From an uncultured Clostridia bacterium (GTDB taxonomy: Bacteria; Bacillota; Clostridia; Christensenellales; UBA1242), in the NCBI GenBank assembly GCA_937893125.1, contig CALBHW010000054.1, positions 1-50,005 on the forward strand: a stretch of DNA of 50,005 nt. Reading direction: 5' to 3'. Positions within the stretch are counted from its first letter, which is position 1, and the number at the start of each line of letters is the position of its first letter. Below, piece after piece: positions 31,950-41,338 of this stretch. Both the position numbers and the translations under genes were made by a program. The notes beneath the pieces are model-generated. The model saw nothing but the letters and a program-made list of their open reading frames with translations, ran no database searches and had not been told where the DNA came from.

Positions 31950-32061
31950 TAAGATGTCTTTATATTTTTTGCAAAATGCCTTTTATAGAACTTTTTTCAA
32001 AAAACAATAAGTTTGCATAATCAAAACTCATTAAGTTCTCTACAAATAAAACGACATCTTA
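31950..32061 (-). other. Nested RNA-like structure behind iscU
   Basis: Three nested stems. The outer 9-bp stem is 31950-31958 with 32053-32061. Inside it, AGAACTT (31987-31993) pairs with AAGTTCT (32033-32039). Immediately inside that, 32006-32014 pairs with 32024-32032, with a base pair that is G-U only on minus-strand RNA. It lies 20 bases past the iscU stop and ahead of the rpsB promoter. No T run follows directly, so it is not a plain terminator. Confidence 0.45.
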
Positions 32062-32080
32062 TTTTATTATTAAAAATCAA

Positions 32081-32536
32081 CTAATCATCATCGCCAATTA
32101 TCGCGATATGAAAAGGTTCTTGCGAAATTTGTTGCTCAAGAGCAAGTCTTTCACGCATTTTTTGAAGTCTAAGTTGTTTTTTATGATAATCTTTAAGCGC
32201 GTCGACTAAAACATCACTCATCAGTCCCAAACAAACAAGTTTTTCACGCGACACTTCCCCCATTTGCTCGACAATCTCGTCAAAACTTACATTTGTGATT
32301 TCTTCAATGTTCTTGCCTTTGATTTCGTCCATAAGAAGGTCAAGTCCAACAGTTGAAGTTATACACCCAAAAACCTTAAATTTTGCGTCGGTAACAATTT
32401 CGTTTTCGACAGTCAAATAAACCTTTGCAACTTCGCCCAAAGCGTCATTTTTTGCACTTCCGACCGCGTCAGCACCCTTAATCAGTCCAACATTGTGTGG
32501 GGCGACAAATCTATCAATAATTTGTTTGTTATACAT
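32081..32536 (-). CDS. IscU/NifU-like Fe-S scaffold, one ligand Cys missing
   Basis: Homologue of the scaffold on which IscS/NifS builds iron-sulfur clusters. Start chosen at MYNKQ (32536), eight bases after GGGGG. The FGC motif (FKVFGCIT, near residue 58) and the KL-x-C motif (KLVC, near residue 102) are present. The first ligand site, normally ACGD, reads ALGE, so the protein has only two Cys. The His before the third Cys is Val. A 35-residue charged C-terminal extension ends IIGDDD. Directly downstream of the desulfurase. Confidence 0.85.
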   Translation of the reverse strand: MYNKQIIDRFVAPHNVGLIKGADAVGSAKNDALGEVAKVYLTVENEIVTDAKFKVFGCITSTVGLDLLMDEIKGKNIEEITNVSFDEIVEQMGEVSREKLVCLGLMSDVLVDALKDYHKKQLRLQKMRERLALEQQISQEPFHIAIIGDDD

Positions 32537-32551
32537 TTTCATTTCCCCCTA

Positions 32552-33724
32552 TTAAACCTTTTTCTTTGTCATTTTTATAGGCGACATCGCGCGTAATTTA
32601 TCGGTTGCTTTTCTAATTTCTTCCACAACATAATCAATTTCGTCTTTTGTATTTGTTATTGAAAAAGAAAATCTAACTGTACTTTGTGCTTCTTCACTTG
32701 AAAATCCCATAGCAAGCAAAACATAATTTGGCGCTTTATTTCCCGTCGAACACGCACTGCCTGTCGAAACAGAAATTCCCGCAAGGTCAAGAAGACACAT
32801 CAACGCTTCGCCGTCAACATTTTGGAATGTTACGCTTGCAAGTCCTGGGATTCTTTGATGAGCGTGACCGTTCACAGTAATATTTGCAACACTCTTTTCA
32901 AGGCTTGACACAAAGTAGTCTCTAAGATATTTCATTTTTTTGCAATCAACAATGTAATTATTTAAAAGTAAGTCGCACGCCTTGCCAAAGCCAACAATTC
33001 CAGCGACATTAAGCGTTCCACCGCGCTTACCCCTTTCTTGTTCACCACCAACAATGAGATTGTCAATTTTAACTCCATGCTTAACATAAAGCGCCCCAAC
33101 GCCTTTTGGTCCGTGAATTTTATGAGAACTAAGAGTCATTGCGTCAACATCAAGGTCTTTAACATCAAGTTTAAAATTGCCAAGTGCTTGCACGCAGTCT
33201 GTGTGGAATAAAACACCTTTTTCGTGTGCGATTTTTGCAATTGCTTTCAAATTTTCAATAGTCCCGACTTCATTATTGGCAGCCATAACACTTACCAAAA
33301 TTGTATCTTGGTCAAGATAGTGAAGCAACTCAGCGATATCAACAAGTCCCGTCTTATCAACATTAAGGTATGTCACCTTAAAGCCCATTTTTTCGAGCCT
33401 TTTGCACGATTCAAGGACACTTTCGTGCTCAATTTTTGATGTTATAATGTGGTTGCCCTTCGCTCTATTTGCCATTGCTAAACCATAAAGAGCCCAGTTG
33501 TTACTTTCTGTTCCACCAGAAGTAAAATAGATTTCGCCCCTGTCAGCGTTTATAACCTTTGCAACTCTATCGCGCGCAAGGTCAATAACAGCCTCAGCAT
33601 CTCTTCCAAAAGAGTGCGGACTATTTGGGTTGCCAAAATTTTCGCCCAAGACATCTAACATTTCGGTTAAAACTTCGTTTGACACTTTTGTCGTCGCAAC
33701 ATTATCAAGATAAATTCTTTGCAT
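32552..33724 (-). CDS. Cysteine desulfurase (IscS/NifS family)
   Basis: PLP enzyme that mobilises sulfur from cysteine for Fe-S clusters and thiolation. 390 residues. The N-terminal YLDNVATTKV is followed by the substrate/PLP pocket HTDCVQALG, the PLP lysine in SSHKIHGPKGVGALYV and the catalytic Cys loop TGSACSTGN. GGEQERGKRGGTLN is intact. AAGGAAG before the ATG. It pairs with the following IscU-like gene; no iscR or mnmA is adjacent. Confidence 0.95.
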   Translation of the reverse strand: MQRIYLDNVATTKVSNEVLTEMLDVLGENFGNPNSPHSFGRDAEAVIDLARDRVAKVINADRGEIYFTSGGTESNNWALYGLAMANRAKGNHIITSKIEHESVLESCKRLEKMGFKVTYLNVDKTGLVDIAELLHYLDQDTILVSVMAANNEVGTIENLKAIAKIAHEKGVLFHTDCVQALGNFKLDVKDLDVDAMTLSSHKIHGPKGVGALYVKHGVKIDNLIVGGEQERGKRGGTLNVAGIVGFGKACDLLLNNYIVDCKKMKYLRDYFVSSLEKSVANITVNGHAHQRIPGLASVTFQNVDGEALMCLLDLAGISVSTGSACSTGNKAPNYVLLAMGFSSEEAQSTVRFSFSITNTKDEIDYVVEEIRKATDKLRAMSPIKMTKKKV

Positions 33725-33880
33725 AATTCTTCCTTTTTTTGCTAAATTTTGTATTTTCTCTACAATTTTTATCTATTAAAATTTTACAACAAATTCGTTT
33801 TTTGTCAATACCTTTCACACTAAAAGTTTTTGTCAAAAGTGACAAAAATATTTTTAAAAATGTTTAATTTATAAATTTCT

Positions 33881-33922
33881 AAAAAAAATCACTTAATCTT
33901 ATCAAAAGAAAAAGTGATTTTT
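33881..33922 (-). terminator. Rho-independent terminator after secF
   Basis: AAAAATCACTT pairs perfectly with AAGTGATTTTT, and the minus strand continues in T. Confidence 0.88.
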
Positions 33923-33928
33923 ATAAAA

Positions 33929-35050
33929 CTATTTGTTATTTTGATTTTCAGTTTGTTCGCCTTCTGCTTCATCGTCGATTATTTCTATTTCTTTGTCATC
34001 AATTTCTACGACTTCTGCGTCATTGTCTTTGTTTTCTACTCTAATAGGTTGCGCTTCAACTTTTGCAACGCCTTGTTTTGTAAATGTTTCCTTTTTACTT
34101 GAGATTGCCACCCAAAAGGCTGGAAGAACAAAAATATGTGTTGCAAGAACAACCGCAATGCCCGCTAAGCAACTAAGAAGCGAGTATAATATGTTTTGAG
34201 TTCCAAAAACACACCAAACAACAGCAAGAACAAGCGCGCCAATGTAAGTGTACATAGTTTGGGATAGGTTTTTACCAACAGACAAATTAGCAATTTCTTT
34301 ATTTGTCATATTTGCATTGTGTGGATTTTTCGCATTGTCTTTTATGTTAAGCATCAAATTTGCACTGGCATAAACGCTTAAACACAAAATAAGTGCCATT
34401 GCAACAAATATATACCTATTTATTTCAAGTCTTGTAATTCCAACGAAACACAAAGTAAGTATGACATCTAAGACGCCCCCAAAAGCAATTGTCATTGCCC
34501 CGCGAGTTTTAACCCTAAACATTGCATAAATTGTAGCAATCGTAAGCGCAAAAAGTAAGGTCGCGATAACAGTCAACAAAACAGTCGAACTGACAAATCC
34601 ATCAACAGCAGTTGTTTTTCTTGTTAAGTCGCCATTTCTTCCTATAATTTCGCTTTTGTCTTCAAGGCCCGCAAATTCTTCGGAAGTACTAAATTCATTG
34701 TTAATAGCAATTCTAATATTCTTAATATTTTCGTCGCTAGTCTTTTTTATTTGTATAACAAAACTCTTTGTGCCATAGCTACCTTGTTCTTGGAACGAGT
34801 TGATACGTGCACCATTATCGGAAATAATTTTTTTAACAGTTTTTTGCGCATTCAAAAATTGTTCGTCGTTTTCAGTGTCGACATTTGTAAGTTCAAAATC
34901 AACAATAAGTTGTGTTCCGCCGACAAAGTCAAATCCCTTGTTAAAACCAAACACGCCAACAATTATCCCGCATACAAAAATCAATGCAAGCGCAACTATA
35001 AGGCAAGGCTTAAAAAACTTCGTGTAATCAGCTTTTTCATTAGATTTCAT
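33929..35050 (-). CDS. secF: Protein-export membrane protein SecF
   Basis: Partner of SecD in proton-driven late steps of Sec export. Six membrane helices; GFNKGFDFVGGTQLIVDFE at about residues 29-47 is the D1-like signature and AFGGVLDVILTL is a SecF core motif. The C-terminal 45 residues are a strongly acidic cytoplasmic tail (Glu/Asp/Asn). Overlaps the secD end by 11 bases. 373 residues. Confidence 0.92.
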   Translation of the reverse strand: MKSNEKADYTKFFKPCLIVALALIFVCGIIVGVFGFNKGFDFVGGTQLIVDFELTNVDTENDEQFLNAQKTVKKIISDNGARINSFQEQGSYGTKSFVIQIKKTSDENIKNIRIAINNEFSTSEEFAGLEDKSEIIGRNGDLTRKTTAVDGFVSSTVLLTVIATLLFALTIATIYAMFRVKTRGAMTIAFGGVLDVILTLCFVGITRLEINRYIFVAMALILCLSVYASANLMLNIKDNAKNPHNANMTNKEIANLSVGKNLSQTMYTYIGALVLAVVWCVFGTQNILYSLLSCLAGIAVVLATHIFVLPAFWVAISSKKETFTKQGVAKVEAQPIRVENKDNDAEVVEIDDKEIEIIDDEAEGEQTENQNNK

Positions 35051-36392
35051 TGTGCGTCGCCTCCCTTTTCAAATTATACAATTTCTTTCTTGTCGCATTG
35101 ATGTTGATATAACTTAGGCAAGTTCCGCGAAGAGCAACAAATAATGTAAAGTAATTTACAAAAAGCCCAACAAACAATGTAACCGCAAAAGCTTTCAAAG
35201 CTGGAGTCCCGACAATGTAGAAAACAGCACAAAGAATAATCAAGAAAACTGATTTTTCAAGCACAGGCAATGTCTTTTTCTTAAATGCACTTGTAACACT
35301 ATTTGGAATTTTCTTTCCTAAGGAATATTCGTATCTTACTCTTTCAAAAATATCAACCATTGTAGCAGACAACAAGAAGAATGTGAGCGCAACGCCCAAA
35401 ATTCCGTTTAAGTCCATAATAACAAGTGGGATTGATTGTAGCAAGAAAGCATAGACCGATATAAAGACACCAAAAGACATCATTGCAAGAAGTCCAAGCA
35501 TTCTATATCTTACAATAAGCAAAACAATAACTGCTAAAAGCGAAATACCAAGAGCAATGTAAAGCATTGTCATTGGGTTTCCAAAAAATCCACCGATTGC
35601 AGTCCCAAGTCCGCCTGTTACAATATCGTCGGACACGGTTGCAAGTTCAATAGGTTTCGCAAGAGCCGAAACTTGTAGATATAACGCAACCGCCGCGTCT
35701 TGACTTGTTGACGACAAAACGATCGACGAAACGGCATTTGACATTTCAAAACCACTTGAATAGTAGTTGTTTCCGTTAATATACATATAAAGTTTTTTAG
35801 ACGAATCATTAGCAATTGTTTCCGTCATTTCCTTTATAAGCTTTTGCCCTTCTTCGGTAAATTTGATTGTAATAGGATAGATACTTTCCGCCCCGTTCGC
35901 TTGCGATGTCCCGAGTTCACACCCCGCGACATATTCGGAAGTAATACTCCCTTCCGCGTCGTAATTTGAACTATCAGTATTAAAACTTATCCCTTTTTCC
36001 GAACCAATCAAAGACATTATGTCGACACTACTCCCGACACGGTTCATAAGGTTTGTAATATTATCATTATTATAGGTTGACACTTCAATACGAATGGTCT
36101 CGCCTTGTTTTGTGACATTAAAACCGCGAGATGAAAAAGCGGAGTTCAATCTATAAACGCTCTCGTTCAATCTCGAAGAAATTTCGTCTTCCGTATAAAT
36201 CTCAGGGTTTGCTATTCTGTAAGTGACAAGTCGTCCGCCACTTAAATCATAGCCATAGTTAATTGCATTGAAAAAGCCTTTGAAAGTCGTATTCGTCGTT
36301 GGAACAACGAAACTTACAAAGGTAAGCAATAATCCCAAAATTGTAAGGATAGCCACAATAATTAGTTTAATCTTAGATCTAGTTTTGCTCAT
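35040..36392 (-). CDS. secD: Protein-export membrane protein SecD
   Basis: N-terminal helix (about 9-29), then the periplasmic P1 domain starting YGYDLSGGRLVTYRI, then a five-helix C-terminal bundle including DLNGILGVALTFFLLSATMVDIFERVRYE. 450 residues. It has a strong promoter. The ribosome site AGAAGGAG is 14 bases from the ATG, and an in-frame TAA lies directly before it, so no upstream start is possible. Confidence 0.92.
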   Translation of the reverse strand: MSKTRSKIKLIIVAILTILGLLLTFVSFVVPTTNTTFKGFFNAINYGYDLSGGRLVTYRIANPEIYTEDEISSRLNESVYRLNSAFSSRGFNVTKQGETIRIEVSTYNNDNITNLMNRVGSSVDIMSLIGSEKGISFNTDSSNYDAEGSITSEYVAGCELGTSQANGAESIYPITIKFTEEGQKLIKEMTETIANDSSKKLYMYINGNNYYSSGFEMSNAVSSIVLSSTSQDAAVALYLQVSALAKPIELATVSDDIVTGGLGTAIGGFFGNPMTMLYIALGISLLAVIVLLIVRYRMLGLLAMMSFGVFISVYAFLLQSIPLVIMDLNGILGVALTFFLLSATMVDIFERVRYEYSLGKKIPNSVTSAFKKKTLPVLEKSVFLIILCAVFYIVGTPALKAFAVTLFVGLFVNYFTLFVALRGTCLSYININATRKKLYNLKREATHNEI

Positions 36393-36424
36393 TTAGCCTG
36401 GCACATCTCCTTCTAAACAAATCA

Positions 36425-36453
36425 AGTATATAGAATAAATTGAGTTAAGTCAA
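36425..36453 (-). promoter_or_regulatory. Promoter of secD-secF
   Basis: Minus-strand TTGACT (36448-36453), 17 bases, TATACT (36425-36430). Confidence 0.8.
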
Positions 36454-36557
36454 TTATATTTTTGATTTTGGTTGATAGTTTTTAGATAAAAGGTTAAAAA
36501 TGCAAGTCAATAAAACGAAAAAATTTGCATTTTTAAAATATCTTAAAAAGATTATTG

Positions 36558-36587
36558 ACAAAAAAGCAACGCATAATCACGCTTTTT
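36558..36587 (-). terminator. Terminator after the thioredoxin gene
   Basis: AAAAAGC pairs with GCTTTTT (13-base loop with a small inner CG/CG pair), continuing in T. About 115 bases past the stop. Confidence 0.65.
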
Positions 36588-36700
36588 AGCCCAAAAAGCC
36601 TTATTTTTTGTGCCAAAAAAAATCTTTTATGTTACTAACACCAAATGTTAATTTCAAAAAGATGTTTTTTTGTCAAAACAATCAACTTTTATAACTAAAA

Positions 36701-37012
36701 CTACTTTAATGCTTCCAAAATCAAATTCTTTGGTCTAAGCCCCACTAGCCTATTAACTTCTTGCCCATCTTTAAAAACAATCATCGTTGGAACGCTCATA
36801 ATTCCAAATGATTTTGCAAGGTCCATACATCCGTCAATGTCAACCTTATATATTTCAGCTGTATCGCCGACTTCATCTTTTACACTTTCCAAAACTGGCG
36901 CAAGCATTTTACAAGGTCCACACCAAGTGGCAAAAAAGTCAACCAAAACTGGTTTTTTTGCGTTTGACACAAGTTCTTCAAATTCTTTTTCGTTCAAATG
37001 TTTTAATTCCAT
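36701..37012 (-). CDS. Thioredoxin
   Basis: 103-residue disulfide reductant. WCGPC active site in FFATWCGPCKMLAPV and the cis-Pro in MSVPTMIVF. Start chosen at MELKHL (37012), with AAGGGGA before it; the frame opens eight codons earlier. It stands after hslU with a roughly 65-base gap. Confidence 0.96.
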   Translation of the reverse strand: MELKHLNEKEFEELVSNAKKPVLVDFFATWCGPCKMLAPVLESVKDEVGDTAEIYKVDIDGCMDLAKSFGIMSVPTMIVFKDGQEVNRLVGLRPKNLILEALK

Positions 37013-37076
37013 AAATTTCCCCTTAGTCTTTATCAATTTAGCACTTTTTTCTTTTTAAGTCGAGTAAAATTGAATA

Positions 37077-38396
37077 TTACAAGAAATATTTTCTCAAATC
37101 GTGGTTTTTGTCAAAATTTTTAAAGGCGTCAGTAACATATTTTTTATCAATAACGACATCCACCATAGGATGTTCGCCCCCAGCATTGTAACTTATATCT
37201 TCAAGGAGAAGTTCAAGCACTGTGTGGAGTCTACGCGCGCCCAAATTTTCGCTAGTTTCGTTTTCTTCTTCGGTATAACGCGCAATTTCCTTTAAGGCTT
37301 CTTCCTTAAATATTAAATTTACATTGTCGACCTTTAAAAGTTCTTGATATTGCAATGTTACTGCATTTTTTGGCTCAGTCAATATTTTGTAAAACTCTTT
37401 TGCAGTCAAATTTTCAAGGTCAACCCTTATTGGAAAACGCCCTTGAAGTTCTGGGATTAAGTCTTCCACTTTTGAAACATGGAAAGCGCCAGCAGCAATA
37501 AACAGAATATAATCCGTCTTAATTATTCCATATTTTGTATTAACCGTGCAACCTTCGACGATTGGAAGAATGTCTCTTTGCACGCCTTCTCTACTGACTT
37601 CTGGACCGCTTGACCTTGCGTTCGTCCCCGCGATTTTATCGATTTCGTCAATAAAAATAATACCTTCTTGTTCTGCACGCCTAATCGCTTCACTCTTAAC
37701 GGTATCCATATCAATAACTTTGTCACATTCTTCTTGGTTTAAAATGTCGCGCGCTTCTCTAATTGTAAGTTTTCTTTTTTTCTTTTTTTGTGGAAAAATT
37801 CCGCCCATAAGGTCGCCAAAATTTATTTCCATTGCGCCCGCCCCTGGCATCATTTCAAAGGATTTTGGGGCTTCTTTTACTTCAAGTTCGACAAAATCAT
37901 CATCATATTTGCCGTCTAGCAAATTTTTGTTGATGTGGTTCTTGAAATCTTCACTATCCATATCACCGTCAACGATTGAACGCTTAATAGGATATATAAG
38001 GTCAAAAAGGCGTTTGTCAACTGTTGGCTTAACTTTTTCAACTACTTGACTTGTCATTTCGTCTTTTACAAGGCGGAAAGATGCTTCAACAAGGTCTCGC
38101 ACCATACTTTCAACATCGCGTCCAACATAACCTACTTCTGTGTACTTTGTTGCTTCAACTTTAATAAATGGTGCTTTAACAAGTTTAGCAAGCCTTCTTG
38201 CAATTTCCGTTTTTCCTACGCCTGTTGGTCCTTTCATAATTATGTTTTTAGGAGTAATTTCTTCTTGCATTGCTTTTGAAAGTTTAGACCTTCTATATCT
38301 ATTTCTAAGAGCAATCGCGACCGCTTTTTTTGCACTATCTTGACCTATGATATATTTGTCGAGCTCTGAAACAATTTCTCTTGGAGTGTATTCCAT
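37077..38396 (-). CDS. hslU: ATP-dependent protease ATPase subunit HslU (ClpY)
   Basis: AAA+ unfoldase that feeds HslV. Walker A GPTGVGKTEIARRLA, pore motif KYTEVGYVGRDVESMVRDL, the I-domain in the middle and Walker B GIIFIDEIDKIA. 439 residues. The hslU ribosome site GAGGAGG is inside the last codons (Glu-Glu-Val) of hslV, and the gap is one base. Confidence 0.97.
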   Translation of the reverse strand: MEYTPREIVSELDKYIIGQDSAKKAVAIALRNRYRRSKLSKAMQEEITPKNIIMKGPTGVGKTEIARRLAKLVKAPFIKVEATKYTEVGYVGRDVESMVRDLVEASFRLVKDEMTSQVVEKVKPTVDKRLFDLIYPIKRSIVDGDMDSEDFKNHINKNLLDGKYDDDFVELEVKEAPKSFEMMPGAGAMEINFGDLMGGIFPQKKKKRKLTIREARDILNQEECDKVIDMDTVKSEAIRRAEQEGIIFIDEIDKIAGTNARSSGPEVSREGVQRDILPIVEGCTVNTKYGIIKTDYILFIAAGAFHVSKVEDLIPELQGRFPIRVDLENLTAKEFYKILTEPKNAVTLQYQELLKVDNVNLIFKEEALKEIARYTEEENETSENLGARRLHTVLELLLEDISYNAGGEHPMVDVVIDKKYVTDAFKNFDKNHDLRKYFL

Positions 38397-38397
38397 A

Positions 38398-38925
38398 TTA
38401 GACCTCCTCAACGGTCACATGACCGTTTGTGAAAACGCAAATATCGCTTGTAATTTTAAGGGCTTTAAGAGCAATTTCTTTTGCCGACAAATCGGTGTTT
38501 TCAATAAGCGCACGCGACGCAGCAAGAGCGTAAAACTCTCCACTTCCAATAGCAGCGACACCATACTCTGGCTCAAAAACATCACCATTTCCAGAAACAT
38601 ATAACAAATTATCCTTATCAGCAACAAGCATCAAAGCGTCTAGTCGTCTAGTGTACTTATCTTCCCTAAATCCAATTGCAAGTTCAACGGCGCTACGCAT
38701 AAGGTTGCCACCAAATTTTTGAAGCAACTCCTCGAATTTTTGCGACAAACTAAACGCATCGGCAGCGCTTCCTGCAAAACCAATAACAACCTTGTCATTG
38801 TAAATTCGCCTAACTTTCACGGCATTATTTTTGACAATAAATTTCTCCCCAACCGTAACTTGTCCGTCTCCTGCAATAGCTGTTTTGCCGTTACGCTTGA
38901 CCGCGACAATGGTTGTACTTCTCAT
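38398..38925 (-). CDS. hslV: ATP-dependent protease peptidase subunit HslV (ClpQ)
   Basis: Dodecameric threonine protease. MRSTTIVAVKRNGKTAIAGDG contains the catalytic N-terminal Thr after removal of the short propeptide; GFAGSAADAF and AIGSGEFYALAASRA are family motifs. 175 residues from the ATG at 38925; a second ATG three codons earlier has the better ribosome site (AAGGAA). In the order topA-hslV-hslU, without the trmFO, xerC and codY that usually accompany them. Confidence 0.95.
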   Translation of the reverse strand: MRSTTIVAVKRNGKTAIAGDGQVTVGEKFIVKNNAVKVRRIYNDKVVIGFAGSAADAFSLSQKFEELLQKFGGNLMRSAVELAIGFREDKYTRRLDALMLVADKDNLLYVSGNGDVFEPEYGVAAIGSGEFYALAASRALIENTDLSAKEIALKALKITSDICVFTNGHVTVEEV

Positions 38926-38946
38926 TCCTTCCATACTTTCCTTCCT

Positions 38947-41070
38947 TTATTTATTCTCTTGCTCTTGCGAAGCCATTTCATCTTGTTTTCGTGGTTCACT
39001 CTTTTCAAAATCGCACGCTTTGTTGGAACACTTATAGACGATTTTGTCTTTGTATTCCTTTAAAACAATGTAACTTTTACATTTTGGGCAACGCAAGTTG
39101 GTTGGCTTGTCCCAACTAGCAAAGTTGCAAGTTGGATAGCCTGAGCAACCATAGAAAATTTTTCCCGTTTTTGTATGTCTCTCAAAAACATCTTTGTGGC
39201 AAATTGGGCATTTGCAAACCGCTTCTTGTGGCGGATTAAGAGATTTAATATTTTTGCAAGTTGGATAATTTGGGCAAGCAAGGAATTTAGCATATTTGCC
39301 TTGCCTAATGACCATTTTTGCCCCACACTTTTCACAGACAACATCACTTTGTTCAACTGGCATTGAAACTTTTTTAGACTCAAAATAGGCATTTTTGAGT
39401 TCTTGTTCAAACCCAACATAGAATTTTTTAATTACATCTTGCCACTTTTCAGTCCCTTCTTCTATCTTGTCAAGAGAATCTTCCATTTCCGCCGTGAAAG
39501 AGATGTTCATAACATCTTTAAAATATTTTTCAAGAAAATCAGTCACGACAACACCAAGTTTGGTTGGTTTTAGCACCTTTCCTTGCTTTTCCATATATTT
39601 TCTATTAAGCAAAGTCATAACTGTTGGCGCATATGTTGCAGGACGTCCAATTCCCTTTTCTTCCATTGTTTTAATCAAACTTGCTTCGGTGTAACGTGTC
39701 GGTGGTTTCGTAAATTTTTGCTCACCTTTAAGGTCATGACAAGAAAGAATGTCGTTTTCCACAAGTTTAGGCAACTTGCTCTCAACTGAATCGTCATCAT
39801 CATTTTTTTCTTCATAAACCTTATACGCCCGTGTATAGCCGTCAAAAATTGGCGTTCTTCCTGTTGCTTTAAAGCCATATACACCATTTGAAAGGTTAAC
39901 CACTTGCGAATCAAAGGTCGCTGGGGTCATTTGGCTAGCAACAAAACGCTCGTAGATAAGTTTATACAATTTATAATTTTCGCTCGACATATATTGCTTG
40001 ACCGACTCTGGCGTCCTATCTAAGCTAATTGGTCTAATCGCTTCGTGAGCGTCTTGGGCATTCTTTTTTGACTTATATATATTGTAACTATTTGGCGCAT
40101 ACTCCTTGCCGTAATGTGACAAAATGTAGTCTTTTGCCTTTGCTTGTGCCTCTGGCGAAACACGCGTAGAGTCCGTTCTTATATATGTTATAAGAGCGGT
40201 CTTGCCTTCGCTTCCAAGTTCAACACCTTCATATAGCGCTTGCGCACTACGAGTCGTTTGTGGAATGCTGAGCCCAATTTTGTTGAGCGCGTCTTGTTGA
40301 AGAGTACTTGTAATAAATGGTGCAGGTGGAGCGGATTTTGTAACCGTCCTTTTTATTGCGTCCACTTTAAAATTATTTTGTTTTAAGTCTTGTAAAACTG
40401 TGTCGCTTTCTTCTTTCGTTGATGGAACAAATTTCTTTCCACTCTTTGTAGCAAGGCTTGCTTTAAACTTGACGCCTAATTTTTCAAGAAGCGCTACAAT
40501 TGTCCAAAACTCTTGTGGCTTAAACTTCTCGATTTCTTTTTCTCTATCGACTATAATTTTGAGTGCAACACTTTGCACGCGCCCAGCCGACAAATTAGGT
40601 CTAATCTTTTTACATATTATAGGTGAAACCTTATAGCCCACAAGTCTATCCAAAATTCGCCTGCCTTGTTGAGCGTGAACCAAATCCATATTTATTTTTC
40701 TTGGGTTTTTGACCGCTTCTTGAACAACAGACTTTGAAATTTCGTTAAATTCAATTCTACAAGGCTCATTTTCGCCAATGTTTAAAATATGCTCGATATG
40801 CCAACTAATTGCTTCTCCTTCTCTATCAGGGTCGGTCGCAAGAAGAACGGCGTCCGCCTTGCTTGCCTTTTGTTTAAGCATTTTAATAATGTCTTCTTTA
40901 TCAGGCATAATTTCGTATTTTGGTTCAAAATTGTTAGAAATATCCACGCCAAGAGCCTTTGCAGGCAAATCACGAACGTGGCCTTTCGTCGCCACAACAT
41001 CATATTCAGAACCAAGATATTTTTTTAAGGTCTCACGCTTACCAGGACCTTCTATGATAACTAATTTCAT
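38947..41070 (-). CDS. topA: DNA topoisomerase I
   Basis: Relaxes negative supercoils. TOPRIM domain with DPDREGEAISWHI, catalytic Tyr in ALITYIRTDSTRVS, and three C-terminal zinc-ribbon repeats (CEKC..CPNYPTC, CPIC..CSGYPTC, CPKC..CSNKAC). 707 residues. The usual N-terminal ESPAKAKTI reads EGPGKRETL, with the catalytic Glu kept. The ATG has only a weak GTGAG upstream. Confidence 0.96.
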   Translation of the reverse strand: MKLVIIEGPGKRETLKKYLGSEYDVVATKGHVRDLPAKALGVDISNNFEPKYEIMPDKEDIIKMLKQKASKADAVLLATDPDREGEAISWHIEHILNIGENEPCRIEFNEISKSVVQEAVKNPRKINMDLVHAQQGRRILDRLVGYKVSPIICKKIRPNLSAGRVQSVALKIIVDREKEIEKFKPQEFWTIVALLEKLGVKFKASLATKSGKKFVPSTKEESDTVLQDLKQNNFKVDAIKRTVTKSAPPAPFITSTLQQDALNKIGLSIPQTTRSAQALYEGVELGSEGKTALITYIRTDSTRVSPEAQAKAKDYILSHYGKEYAPNSYNIYKSKKNAQDAHEAIRPISLDRTPESVKQYMSSENYKLYKLIYERFVASQMTPATFDSQVVNLSNGVYGFKATGRTPIFDGYTRAYKVYEEKNDDDDSVESKLPKLVENDILSCHDLKGEQKFTKPPTRYTEASLIKTMEEKGIGRPATYAPTVMTLLNRKYMEKQGKVLKPTKLGVVVTDFLEKYFKDVMNISFTAEMEDSLDKIEEGTEKWQDVIKKFYVGFEQELKNAYFESKKVSMPVEQSDVVCEKCGAKMVIRQGKYAKFLACPNYPTCKNIKSLNPPQEAVCKCPICHKDVFERHTKTGKIFYGCSGYPTCNFASWDKPTNLRCPKCKSYIVLKEYKDKIVYKCSNKACDFEKSEPRKQDEMASQEQENK

Positions 41071-41338
41071 TCAATTCTCACTTTTTTACTATTAAAAGGC
41101 GGGTCAAGATTTAAGACCCACGATGTCGTTTTATAGCAAATTTAACAAAAAGTCAAATGTTATTACAAGTTAATTTTTCTTTTTTTCTTGAAATTTTGAC
41201 CAATTTTTTGCGCTAAATTTGAGTTTTTCACTCTAAAACAGCGTGTTTTATAGTAATGAATTTAAACAATTTGTTTTCATAAAATTATTTAAAATATTTT
41301 TTTAAAAAAACTTTTTAGCGTATTTTAGTCACCAAAAA

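Larger units (their letters stand above)
36393..36700. other. 308-base gap between thioredoxin and secD
   Basis: Contains the secD promoter (36425-36453) and the terminator behind the thioredoxin gene (36558-36587). The rest is AT-rich with no gene visible. Confidence 0.6.

Noticed and set aside
41101..41119. GGGTC/GACCC hairpin ahead of topA
   Set aside because: Stem of five pairs with a weak T run; position before topA could be a dprA terminator or leader, but not decisively either.
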